Assembly (NCBI GenBank): GCA_037976565.1 | Contig: CP137667.1 | Span: forward strand, 35,011,366 to 35,075,365 | DNA from: Mesocentrotus franciscanus | Lineage: Eukaryota > Echinodermata > Echinoidea > Camarodonta > Strongylocentrotidae | Reading direction: 5' to 3' | Length of the DNA stretch: 64,000 nt | Shown: piece after piece, positions 1-11,481 of the stretch | Position numbering within the stretch: position 1 is the stretch's first letter | Layout: each line of letters starts with the position of its first letter | Notes under the pieces: generated by a model | The model's input: the letters and a program-made list of their open reading frames with translations, nothing else | Told to the model about the DNA's origin: nothing | The model's database searches: none | Program-made: the position numbers and the translations under genes

Positions 1-90
1 TTGGCTTCTGTTTATGACACTTTACCTGATATTCAGGTCCACCATCCTTGGTATGCTGTACTTGAACCTAAAAGCGCTTTTAACCGTTAA
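1..90 (+). CDS. Possible terminal coding exon of an upstream gene (partial)
   Basis: The first 90 bases are open in frame 1 and end in TAA at 88-90. The 29 codons have an ordinary mixed composition, including HHPWYAVLEP near the end. This could be the C-terminus of a gene whose body lies left of the window. I recognise no family, and no splice acceptor can be judged because the sequence starts inside the frame. A chance open stretch of this length is quite possible. Confidence 0.25.
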   Translation: MASVYDTLPDIQVHHPWYAVLEPKSAFNR

Positions 91-527
91 GCTAATGTTG
101 AATTGATTGAGAAAACCTGAATTTAACAGAAACATCTTTTTTTTGGCAGCGTTCTACATAAGTAAAAGAATATATTATCAGAACTAGACAAAGTTTATCT
201 AGGCATATATATGTTTATGGTGAAAACACGGGTTCGTAATTCAATACTTCAGTTGTTGACACTTCAAATGTTCACATTATAATTATTCCAGATATGTGTA
301 CTTGTTAATACATTTTTAAGACATTTATTTAGTCTCTGGCATACTATAAAATAAGATACCAACGTCGGATATTCAAGCTATGTAACATTTTTATAACCTA
401 ACCCATAGGCCGATTTTGTACTGTTAGGCCGATTAATGATGTTACGAATTTGGTATAGGTTGGTGTATATAGCAAACAAGAAAATGTGTTTATTTTGAAA
501 CATCAAGTTATAACAAAATCACTAGAT

Positions 528-892
528 AATAATAATAATAATAGTTAGTTCTTATATAGCGCTTTTCAGGACCGAAGGCCCTCTCAAAGCGCTTTACAGA
601 TACATATATTATTACCCCGGTCATCGGATTCAGGCTTACCCGCACACAATGTATGCACATTCTCCACTCCCTGGGGAGCATTCCAGCCAGGTGTCATTTT
701 TACAAGCGCACACTTGCTAATCTAAGCACATTAGCTTTCGCATACTACCGGGTACCCATTTAACACCTGGGTGAAGAGTGGCAAATGTAGATCAATGTCT
801 TGCCAAAGGACATTAGTGCCGCGGTGGGACTTGAACCGCGGACCTTGTGATCCACAGTCCGGCGACATATCCACTCGTCCACGACACCTCTA
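528..892 (-). repeat. tRNA-derived SINE, minus strand
   Basis: On the minus strand a tRNA-like head (about 892 to 815) has an A-box-like TGGACGAGTGG and a B-box-like GGTTCAAGTCC, with a GTG triplet where a His anticodon would sit. It is followed by a body and a trinucleotide tail, seen as (ATA/TAA)n at about 525-543. The body (TTGCCAAAGGACATTAGTG, a ladder of CACCTGGGTG, AAAGCGCT) recurs at 2701, 18752, 18970, 47090 and 48045, so this is a dispersed retroposon and not a functional tRNA gene. Confidence 0.75.
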
Positions 893-2250
893 AATAAGTA
901 AATGAATAAAGGCTTGGTTCAAGTCTGCGTACCAAGGGAATTCAGGGAGTAGGGATTGAAATAATTAAAGAAAAACATTAAACAACACACATGTAGACTT
1001 AATATGGATGTTATGATGCTCCTCTACTTTATTCTATCAGGTTGTCTTTTTGTTCATAAACTATGCTTTTAAGTTATTATACGCAAATAACACATATTAT
1101 CATGGCCGCTTGCTTTGCTTGGTTTTAGATTCATAAGGCTTGGGTCATATTTTTTGAAGACCAAGTGATGTTTGAGTGCTCCTTATAATTTTCATTGTTA
1201 GCCACCTCTCTCTCTCCACACTAACTGAATCTGAAGGACCAATTTTAGACTTTAAAACTTCTCGGAAGTAGGTTTCCCATCCTTTGAGATCAAGATGACG
1301 GCTGTAAGATTGACCCTAAAGTAATTGCTTCAACTGAGGGAAGGGAGCCTAATGACGATTTTTGTTCTAGGATGAGCTTATAAAATAATGTATTGTCAGT
1401 GGGATTTGCAGTTTCTATGTCATGCAGGTATTTCATTTTTGTATTTGTATTACTCATATCATGGACCCTTTGTGGTAGGGTCCATGCTCATTTCATGTAC
1501 TGCGCCGAATGCAGAGACACCGGGAGAGCGCGCATCCCGGCGCGCATAAGATTACGCAGCAGTTTGGATGAAGGAAAGTGACCGCATCGTCGACATATTT
1601 GACATGGAGATTGGTTGCCACGCACGTCACCCGTAGCGAGGTATGTTATAGCACAGAAATCTTGATAGATGCTCCTTTATTTTTGTGTGTATCCTCTCTG
1701 GTAAGGAATTTAAAAGTGATAGCCTCTACTACAAAGTTCACTACTAGCCGGAACTTTCCTACTGCAATAACTTTGTCACTGCATTCCTCATATCAAGAGC
1801 TGTATTTTGGTTTAAGTAGTTTATTTCTAATAGCCTAATGATAAAGATTAAGGTCACTGAGCGGATATAGTTCACTACCTTCCTAAAAGTGCGGCAGTAG
1901 ACCCACAGGAGATGAGTATTTTTAACAAGCCATAACTCATCACTAACGCAATGTCCAATTTCAATCGTTTTTTCACCACTGGATTTCTCTCATCAAGAGC
2001 TTTACAATGATTTACGGTTTGACAATATTTGAAGGGGGAGGTGTTATATAGCTTTAATGTGAGCCCCTGCGTCAAAAGGCCCTATATGCATTTGTATTAA
2101 TCATGGTCAAGCCTTGGCCTTGATTAGTCCTTACCTTACAAAAGATCATGCTCATATTCCAAGTTAATTCAATCATGTCACAATGACTATTGCCCACGAA
2201 AGCGACACTGGAGTGTCGCCCGCTGACTGTGAGTCAGCACAGAAACCAAT
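893..2250. other. Gene-poor stretch, no supported gene
   Basis: AT-rich unique-looking sequence. One short piece around 1393-1432 (VSG, then FYVMQ, followed by GTATTT) faintly recalls the lipase-box exon at 8332, but it is too short and divergent to annotate. Nothing else here is supported. Confidence 0.4.
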
Positions 2251-2507
2251 AGGCCATTTTTATAATGTAATCAAATTTAATGCATAAATCATTGCCAAAT
2301 AATTGTATTTCAATAGTCAGAATGCTAATTGCATACATTCCGTATTGTTAGGTAAGACAATCCATAATGTTTGTCCTACCTAACAACAACTAATGTATGC
2401 AATTCTCATTCTGTTGAAATACAATTATGAAATAATTTGTAACATGGCACTTAACGAAGATTTATGCATTAAAGTTGATTACATTACGAAAATGGTCTAT
2501 TCTAGCT
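2251..2507. repeat. Palindromic MITE-like element, family A
   Basis: An imperfect inverted repeat. The left arm (AATAGGCCATTTTTATAATG, later AATTGTATTTCAATAGTCAG and TGTTAGGTAAGACA) is mirrored by the right arm (TGTCCTACCTAACA, then TGTTGAAATACAATT, ending CGAAAATGGTCTATT). A second copy lies at 30893-31195 in TOMM40 intron 2. No coding capacity, so probably a non-autonomous DNA transposon. Confidence 0.7.
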
Positions 2508-2700
2508 CCACTGGCCATCACTGTAGTAGTGCAGCATTGAGCATTGTTCATAGTTAATTTCACAAACATTTTTTCTTCGTGGAATAGTTTCCATGCTTCT
2601 TCACATTACATACTGTAGTGTGAACATATTATAGAAACAAGAACAAGCAATAACAGATTTTATAAAAGAATAGCTATGAACACAATACTTTCGGATAAAT

Positions 2701-3003
2701 AGAGGTGTTGTGGTCCAGTGGGTACGTCTCCGGACTGTGAACCACAAAGTACGGGGTTCGAATCCCTGCCACAACACTAAGTTGACTAACGTCCTTTACA
2801 AGATGTTAATCTACATTTGCCACACTCCACCCAGGTGAGGTAAATGGGTACCTGGTAGGATTATTCCTTAAAATGCACTGTGCGCTGATAACGGCTGCTG
2901 GAACTAAAGCTATAGGGTAATAATTTCCAAAGCTCTTTGGAAGCGCATGGGGACGTTATATCATAATGTGTTATGCGCTATTCACGAACGGATTATTATT
3001 ATG
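2701..3003 (+). repeat. tRNA-derived SINE, plus strand
   Basis: The tRNA-like head at 2704-2778 has TGGTCCAGTGGGTA (A box) and GGTTCGAATCC (B box) with GTG in the anticodon position. The same body as the 528-892 copy follows, including the CACCCAGGTG and GGTACCTGGTAGGAT segments and a TTATTATTA tail. It reads like a His-type tRNA fused to a SINE body. Good promoter boxes suggest a fairly young copy. Confidence 0.8.
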
Positions 3004-4994
3004 GAATAACACACAGATGTATGGCAATATAAGCTCAATGCTTGAGATGTTAGTTGCCATACCTCATTCCGTATTCATTATTGAAATCGAAATTTTATAC
3101 AAGGGGGAGGGATAACTGATCTCTAAATCAAGTGCAAGAAACTGTTGAAACATTGCACTATTTACAGTAGTTAAAAGGAAGACAAAAATTAAATTAACAC
3201 TGAAGCAATGTGCACATTACACACTGACACTGTCACACCTCATCAGATCAAAATTATTAGAGAAGGAAGATGGAACTTGGAAGACAGATAGACCTGGAAA
3301 CTCGACTGCAGATCTCTGCTTTTTTCCAGTTCATCTGTTAATAAGGTTAAAGGTAATATAGAGGGTTGAAAATGAGATCATCGCCATTGGGGGAAAAATA
3401 AAGTAGCCCTTAATTAACCAAACGATTCAATTTTTGGATGATAATATAACAAAGTATCGTGTTGAAATATGTGTTAAAGGAAATGGTCTAGTCATACAGG
3501 TGATAACAAGAATAAAAATGATGAGTGTAACCAAATAAAAGAACTATTACAACTTCAACTACAGCTACAGTGAGTATACCCAAACTCCCACCATAGGCCT
3601 ACAACTAACATTAACAAGGAACAAGGTTATTTGAAATAGACTAACTTACCTTGTTTCAGTCTGATCAGGTTGACAAAGGCAGCATTTCGTCGACAGACTT
3701 AAATCTAAATCTACTGAAAATGAAGAAAGATCTTACAATTTAGTAGGGTCAATCACTGAATTGAACTCGAAAGCGAGGTGACGTGGCAGAAAAATTGCGA
3801 AACTGAGGGAATGAAAGGGGAATCCCGGCTGCGCGTTTGTTTGTTTGTTTTCTTCTTCACAATAATATACACAAGTCAACCTAATCATTTTGTTCTACGT
3901 TCGCGCGGGGTTTTAGTTTCAGTTCAGTTACAGTTTTATTTTTCATTTCCAACAGAACAGTAATTTTGACAAGAAATCAGTATACAATTCAATATTCAAT
4001 AATATAATACATTATTGTAATAAATAATGCCACTGACTGCTTCCCTCTCTCTCTCTCTCTCTCTCGTTCTCCTTCCCTCCTTCCCTCCCTCCCTCTCTCT
4101 CTCTCTCTCTCCCTCATTGTTTAAATGTCAGAGGTAAAAAATAAAAAAAATGCCAGAGGTAATATGTTTACCTTTGACATTTTTCACCTCGTTCCTTCTG
4201 CACTTAAAGTACTTAGCTCATTTCTCCCGTTGTTGTCAACGCTGTTCCTTTGCCCCATATTCATGTATACCCATACGTCCGGACAGTTGAATTAAAACAG
4301 TAATCTAAGGAATTTTACATGCAATATATTCACAAATCTTTTAAGAGTTATGTTAGACAGTATAGCAAGTGGCGTATTTTTATGATGGTTATAGTGCTAC
4401 TTGATCCATACTTTTCATGAATTTCAGAGGCAAAAGAGAAGGCTTCATTTTAGTAAGCGTCAGGGCACACAAACCCCCATCATACTGTAATCGGCAAGGA
4501 GGCCTCAAACTCTCTAGAAAAGAGCAAGTTTTCTAACTCCATATCGACGCAATACAATGTTTCATATGCAATATCCTCTCAATTCTATTGAGGAGGGAAA
4601 TTTCGGGCAAGTCCATGATCATTTATTAGTCTGATGTCCCATACCACATATGTTTTGTTAAAATGTAATTAGTTTTCCAAATGACAAAAAAGACTGAAAG
4701 TGGTAACTCATGAAATAACCACAACTCTTTTATTCAGTCTGATCCTAGTTTGCTATTTCTGATAATTTTCTAGAAAGGCACGACTTATCTCAAATTATAT
4801 TTTCCCTCTAAGTCTCTTCTTCTTCATTCTTCTTCTTATTCTTTCCTTGCTAGGGCGGGCACCACTAAGATTTTTTTATTCTGTAACACCGGTCCTCACG
4901 CGACCTGTTCTCCAACTTGTATATTTCTACTCTGTATTTATATTGATGAACGTGTCACAGTTATCAAATCTATTGGAAAGGTTATGATATACTA
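3004..4994. other. Gene-poor stretch with CT microsatellite
   Basis: No gene supported. It contains a CT/CCCT pyrimidine tract at about 4042-4113. A good donor-like site on the minus strand (CAAG followed by GTAAGTTA, near 3650) has no recognisable coding exon attached. Confidence 0.45.
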
Positions 4995-6419
4995 TAGTCA
5001 GGTGGCTTAGCGTCAAATTTATCGATTATCGTTACTTGCCGGATAAAAGCACCATTTTTGGTACAGGGCTTCCTTAGGACCTACTAAACGATATTAGGCT
5101 AGGAGCCCCGGCAAAATTTCAATTTAAGGGTGTGGGGGCAGGGGCGTCTTTTTGGAGCCCCAAATGATTTTATAACATTGATTTGTTGTTGTACAAATGC
5201 CATTTTAGGTACAGAGCTTCCTTAGGACCTACTGAACGATATAGGGTAGGAGCCCCGGCAAGAATATCATATACGGGTGTGGGGCGGGGCGTCGCCTCGT
5301 AGCCCCAAATAATTTAGAAGGTAATATAACATTTATTTGTTGTTGTACAATTGCCATTTTGGTACAAGGCTTCCTTAGGACCTACTGAACGATATTAGGG
5401 TAGGAGCCCCCGGCAAGAATATCATATAAGGGTGTGGAGCGGGGGCGTCGCTTCGTAGCCCCAAAATAATTTAGAAGGTAATATAACATTTATTTATTGT
5501 TGTACAATTGCCATTTTGGTACAAGGCTTCCTTAGGACCTACTGAACGATATTAGGGTAGGAGCCCCCGGCAAAATATCATATAAGGGTGTGGGACAGGG
5601 GCGTCGCCTCGTAGTCCACAAATAATTTGTAAGGTAATATAACATTGAGTTTTTGTTGTACAACGCCATGGGGCCCCCAATCACACATATATGAATATTT
5701 ATGCGAGGGCTCCTACCCTACCATCATTTAGCAGGTCCTAAGGAAGCCCTGTTCCAAAAATGGCGTTTGTACAACAACAAATTAATGTTATATTACCTAT
5801 AAATTATTTGTGGGCTACGAGGCGACGACCCTGCCTCACACCCTTATACGATATTCTTGCCGGGGCTCCTACCTATATCGTTCAGTAGGTCCTAAGGAAG
5901 CCCTTTACCAAAAATGGCGTTTGTACAACTACAAATAAATGTTATATTACCTTCTAAATCATTTGGGGCTACGAGGCGACGCCCCTGCCTCACACCTTTA
6001 TATGATATTCTTGCCGGGGCTCCTACCTTATATCGTTCAGTAGGTCCTAAAGCCCTCAAAAATGGCATTGTACAACAACAAATCAATGTTATATTACCTT
6101 CTAAATTATTTAGGGGCTAGGAGGCGACGCCCCGCCCCACACCCTTATATGATATTCTTGCCGGGGGCTCCTACCCTAATATCGTTCAGTAGGTCCTAAG
6201 AAAGCCCTGTACCAAAAATGGCATTTGTACAACAACAAATCAACGTTATAAAATCATTTGGGGGCTCCAAAAAGACGCCCCCGCCCCCAAACCCTTAAAT
6301 TGGCATTTTTGCTTGGGGCTCCTAGCCTAATATCGTTTAGTAGATCCTAAGGAAGCCCTGTACCAAAAATGGTGCTTTTATCCGGCAAGTAACGATAATT
6401 TCATTAAGCCACCTGACTA
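4995..6419. mobile_element. Foldback-type transposable element with tandem-repeat inverted arms
   Basis: A 1.4-kb giant inverted repeat. The ends are TAGTCAGGTGGCTTA at 4995 and its complement ending at 6419, with TA on both outer sides (4993-4994, 6420-6421) as a possible target duplication. Each arm holds several degenerate units of about 150-160 bp. Left units carry GGTACAGGGCTTCCTTAGGA near 5058, 5204, 5356 and 5516; right units carry the complement near 5742, 5897, 6048, 6202 and 6352. A short asymmetric centre lies at about 5650-5720. Arms made of tandem repeats are the hallmark of foldback elements such as Drosophila FB and the TU elements described in sea urchins. There is no transposase, so it must be moved in trans. 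Short open frames inside it are repeat artefacts. Confidence 0.85.
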
Positions 6420-6481
6420 TATCAGTGGCGAAGTAATGCTCCAGTCGTGGGGGGGGGGCACACATGCCCTGTCTCAATTAA

Positions 6482-6650
6482 TGGAATTTCTTTTCCACCT
6501 TCTTTCTTTCTTTCTTTCTCTCTCTCTCTCTCTCTCTCTCCTTATCTATGTATCTCTCTCCTCTCTCGCTCTCTCTCTCTCTCTTTATCTATGTATCTCT
6601 CCTTTCTCTCTCTCACCCCCCCCCCCCCTCTCTCTCTACATATTCCTCTC
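6482..6650. repeat. CT-rich microsatellite
   Basis: Nearly pure pyrimidine (CTTT, CTCT and CCCC runs) with interspersed TATCTATGTATCTCTC. Serine/leucine-rich open frames across it are low complexity. Confidence 0.85.
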
Positions 6651-8331
6651 TCTTCATTTTCACCCTATTCGCGATTCTATTTGGCGATTTATTTATTTTT
6701 ATGGGGGCACGTGCCCCAAATGGCCCATGTAGCTTAACCCTTGTACTCAATATTCAGTAAGCTAATATTGTCTTGTTTAAACAAATATACAAAGGGATGA
6801 GCTTAGCAAGTGTGAAATATGACAGATGGAGTGGCGATGTGATAATTGTGCAAATAGTTGATAAATAACGGCGAATAAAAAGTTCGATTACCTTCGTTTA
6901 TTGTGGTATGTAAAATGAGCACTTAAAGTTCATTAGAAATCATAAAACACTCTTAAATGTGGAAAGTACTCCAGTTTTTCAGCCCTATCCTCCCTTCTGT
7001 AATTAAATAGCATGTATGTTCATTCATTTAGTATTTATAATTTCTAAATTATAATAATATAGATACGTGTAAAAAAAAAAGGGGGGTAGATAATCACATC
7101 AAGTTGAAAGAAATTTCTATTACCTCTTATCATGAAATGATTGTGATATTATGATTTATTTTTGATAGATAAAGTTACTTATTCTCAGAACTTTACTGAT
7201 AAATCTAACGACTCACAGAGATTGATCAATAAAGTTCTGAGAAGATATGAACTATAATTTCATTCAAGGAGGTGAGAAAAAAAAACTTGATGGGCAACAG
7301 TACGTTCATCTCTGCCTCGTGAGATTAGATCATTCTTGGCTACCCCACTATCATATTTTTAAAACTAAATGCAATTTTGTATGGACCATGCATTTCCAAG
7401 CTGTGAACATTATCTATGTAGAATATATACTTATATACGAATTTTCATAGTTTCACAATAAAAAAGGGTTGCTTTACCTATGAGACTATCGCCTACTCGT
7501 TGCTGCAGGCATCACCAGACTGACGTTTTATTGCCGCTAGATGGGGTACGACAGTCCCAGATAATCTCTAAAGTGGCACTAGTCCCAGAGAATATAGATT
7601 GGAAAAGAAGACCTTAGTTAGTTAATCTTTTACTTTTTTCGGCATCCATGTGACTCACTTCAAATCTTACTGTTGTTTTGCATTCACTATTTCTTGACTT
7701 TATCTTTGCCAAATACATAAGTAAATAATAATAGTAATGATAATAATTATGATGATAAATATGATAATAATAATAAAAGTAATGATAATGATAATACTAC
7801 TTCTACTACTTCTAATAATAATAATGATAATAATGATGAAATCAACAGTAATAATGTCATAAAGAAGGTACCTTTAATGAAGTTTGTTGGAAAAGAAATC
7901 ATGTAAAGTGTCCAAATTTATTCTCACTGATAATACCAATTAAGAGTGAAAAAAAAAATACCGTACCCCAAACCCTTTGCAAAACAGTCGGTTGTTTCCC
8001 TACATTTTATAAACTGTATACTAAATTTCAGTAGAACTAATGCAACTACAAATTATTTGTTGAATTAAAAGTTTGATTTAATAGTTTAAAAACTGACTTC
8101 TAATCTGTATCTTTTGCCAAGAATATGATATCTACAAATTGTAACATTTTGTAAATTTGTAAAATTATTGTAAAATTCTGTTCCCCCAAAATTCGCACCC
8201 AAGCCTTTGTAAGAGCTCTGGTTATAATAATTTCATATTGTATCTCAGGTCAATGATTATGTAGGCCTAACATTTAATTTAATAGAAAAATATCCTAACC
8301 TCCTTGCAATATTTGTCCTCATTAAAAACAG
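6651..8331. other. Gene-poor stretch 5' of the esterase exon
   Basis: AT-rich. A trinucleotide/tetranucleotide microsatellite (ATAATAATG, GATAAT and similar) occupies about 7715-7845. N-terminal exons of the downstream esterase should lie here or further left, but none could be identified. Confidence 0.45.
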
Positions 8332-8454
8332 AGCAATATGGCGCAGACGGGAACCAGGTTTCAGTTAGTGGAATATCTGCTGGAGAATTCATGGCCGTAC
8401 AGGTGCACGTCGCTTACTCCGCCTCCATCATGGGAATGGGCGTGGTCGATGGAG
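8332..8454 (+). CDS. Esterase lipase-box exon
   Basis: Acceptor AAAACAG at 8325-8331 and donor GGAG|GTAAGG after 8454. It starts with 2 bases of a split codon (phase 1) and ends in phase 1. It encodes YGADGNQVSVSGISAGEFMA and then VQVHVAYSASIMGMGVVDG. GISAG carries the predicted nucleophile. Its last about 19 bases and donor are the founder of the 32-bp tandem array that follows. Confidence 0.8.
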
Positions 8455-11167
8455 GTAAGGCTTTAATATGGATGTAGCCGCTGGTGCTAACCGTCCATCA
8501 AAGGTGTGGTAGCTGGCGGTAAGCATCTATTATGCTTGTGGTCGCTGCTGGTAAGCCATTCTTTGGGCGTGGTCGCTGGAGACAAGCCTCTATTGTGTGT
8601 GTGGTCAATAGTTGTAACCATGCACCCGATGACTGTCGTTGATGTTGACGCTGGAGGTAAGTTTCTTGATGATGCTTGCTGGAGTCAGACTTCCTGGACG
8701 AGTTCACTTGATGTAATCCTATGTTAATGGTAAACAGGCGCTAGAGGGAATCCTCTATTAGGGATGTGTCCAAAGGGGTAAGTCTTTATTATGTGTGTAA
8801 TCACTGGAAGGTAAGGCTTTGTAATGGGTGTGGTCGCTCTTGGTAGCCATCCATTAGGGGTATGGGTGTGGTCACTGGAGGTAAGCCTCCTTCACGGTTG
8901 GATCCGGTAAGGCAAGATGGAAGTTTGCTTCTTTATTTGGGTGTGAAAAATGGAGATATTAGGAAAAGAAGGACGAGAAGACATTAACAAAAAGGGGAAG
9001 GAGGAGAAGGAGAGGAAGAAGAAGAAGAAAGGCAGAAGCAGAGGAAAATATAGAAAATGGGTGAAAAGAGAAGAAATGTGGTTTGTTACAATTTCACTAC
9101 GAAATCCTAAGAATTTGAGACATTAACCGTCGCGGTATATTAGGTATACATGAATGGCAACTGCGCGCAACAAAGATCCTGTACGTATACTCAAAGCTCA
9201 GTGAAATGTGAAGCGAATTACACTTTACGTCACCATTAAACAAACCGCAGCGGTTTTGCCTCGTCATAGTCTATATTCAGTTGTCAATATTGTGAATTTT
9301 CTTTCCGATGTGTTTTGAAAGTCATGAGAGTGGACATTGGTATTTGTCCTTGACATTGTGAAAGTCATTCTTGTCGAATTTCTCGAAAGTATGTACTTGC
9401 ATTTCTTGTTTAAGAAATGTTACTAAATAGTTATCACATTTGTAATACCATTATGAGATATGAAATGATATGCTGTTATACATTTTTGGAGGTCGTTTGA
9501 CCTTGTTCGACGATGATAGTTTTTATAGGTGTATTTCGGACAAAATATGTCTATTCTATTATGGTAACAATAGGTTCAACTGGCCGAGATTTACATCGTC
9601 GCTGAGTTCCTTTTACCGGTATCGTCCATTTCTGCGTTGGGTCTTCGCTCCTAAACCTCCTAGACTACATGTAGTTCATCCAAGTTCAGGACGCCGACCA
9701 GTTTAGCTTCTCTGAAGTAGAACATTGACAGTCGTCAAATCAACGTCGCCACGTGTCTTCCGTCGACAAGTCTTCGCAGCGTTTTTGAAAGACATTCAAG
9801 TTTGATATCCTATTATTTATATCTCATATATTCTCAAATCAAAAGTTTATTCCATTTTTGTTCAGGCAAAACGGAATATGTTTGTTTGTTTGAACTAATA
9901 AGTTTGAGGAATATATACATTGGTACTTTGGTACTGCGTTCAATTTATTGACCAATCAGGGTTTTTCTTCGCTTATAATAACAGACTGTAACAGACATCT
10001 TCACTTTGTAAAAGGTGAAACCAGTTCAATCGCTGAATGATAAATTGAATTCACTGAACTGTAATTATTTTGTTTCCAAGTGCTTATTTATTTTGAGAGA
10101 TCACGTAGTTAAAAGGTTGGGATGCTGAGTCGCCGTGTTTGATTGATTGGTGTGTTTGAATTTGTTATTGCTTTAAAATCATATCAATACTTTCACTCCC
10201 GTAATTTAGAAAAGTTAGTTTCGTCCCAATAAAATGGTTTACACGGTAACACACGAAATTAAAATTAGTACATCAGTAATTTTCTGATTTCATAAACAAA
10301 TTGAGAAATCGTCACTACACCTTGATGCAAATATTATCTTGATGTTACAGTGAACATTTTAAGGTAAAACTTATTATCTACCCATGTTTATAAGTAAAAA
10401 TAAGTGACATTTTAGGGATAACAAATTAATGTTTGACTGTCCTCAAAAACTCAGAAGCCTCTGTGTCATAATTTGTTTCACGCCACAATCACACTTCATT
10501 CAAAAAATATTTTAGTGAGGAGATTGGTGATCAACATACCACGTTTTCTGGCTACAACGAAGTGGCTGAACTGAATGATACCATCGTCATCTACCCACAC
10601 ACCGTTGCCAAACCGTTAGGCGGAAATCCCAATGCCTGCTGGGATCGGTAAAATCACTTTCTACCATAAGTAATAAAATGATTTTCAAATATGTATATTG
10701 TTTTTCGTCTGTTCTCTGTTTAAAACTAAACAGTTAGAAAAGGTGAAAGTTCAAAGTATAGAAAAGAATATTTCAAGCTTCTTCCAACATTATATCTTTA
10801 CTTAACGTTTGCATCTAAAATCACAAATGCATTTAACTATATACCTTCGATTCTATACCACATACATGCCATTCAAATGATTATGGTTGTTCTTACTCAG
10901 ACATTCCTCTAGTTTTACAGGGCACATAATTATAATATACCCCCTTACACACACACACACACGCACACACACACACACACACGCACACACACACACACAA
11001 ACGTACAGGCACTATCTATCTCTCTCCCTCTCACCCCATCTTTTTATTCTTTCCCTCTATCTCTTACTCCCTATCTATCACCCCTCTCTTTATACTTCCT
11101 AATATCTCTTTCTTACCCCGTCCCCCTCCAACTCACTCTTTCCTTCTCTACTTCCCTTATTACGCCC

Positions 11168-11203
<36 letters not shown>

Positions 11204-11448
11204 CCTCCCTCACTCTCCTTCTTTTCTGCTCTAATTCTCTCACTCCCTCTCGCTCGCTCTCGATCTACACCTCTTCCTCTACTCTCCTTATCTCTCCAAC
11301 TCCCCCATCTCTTTATTGCACCCCCTGTCTCTCTTGTCCTCATTTTACTCCCCTATATCTCTCTTAACTCCCCCTCTCTCTCTCTTACTCCTAAATATTT
11401 CCTACCCCTCTCTCTCTCTCGCATTCTCTCTCTCTCTCTCTTTCTTTC

Positions 11449-11481
<33 letters not shown>

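Noticed and set aside
2704..2778. A functional tRNA-His gene
   Set aside because: Internal promoter boxes and a GTG triplet are present, but stems are imperfect and it is fused to a body repeated at other SINE sites.
5892..6120. Overlapping open frames on both strands
   Set aside because: They fall in the foldback element arms and reflect its repeated units.
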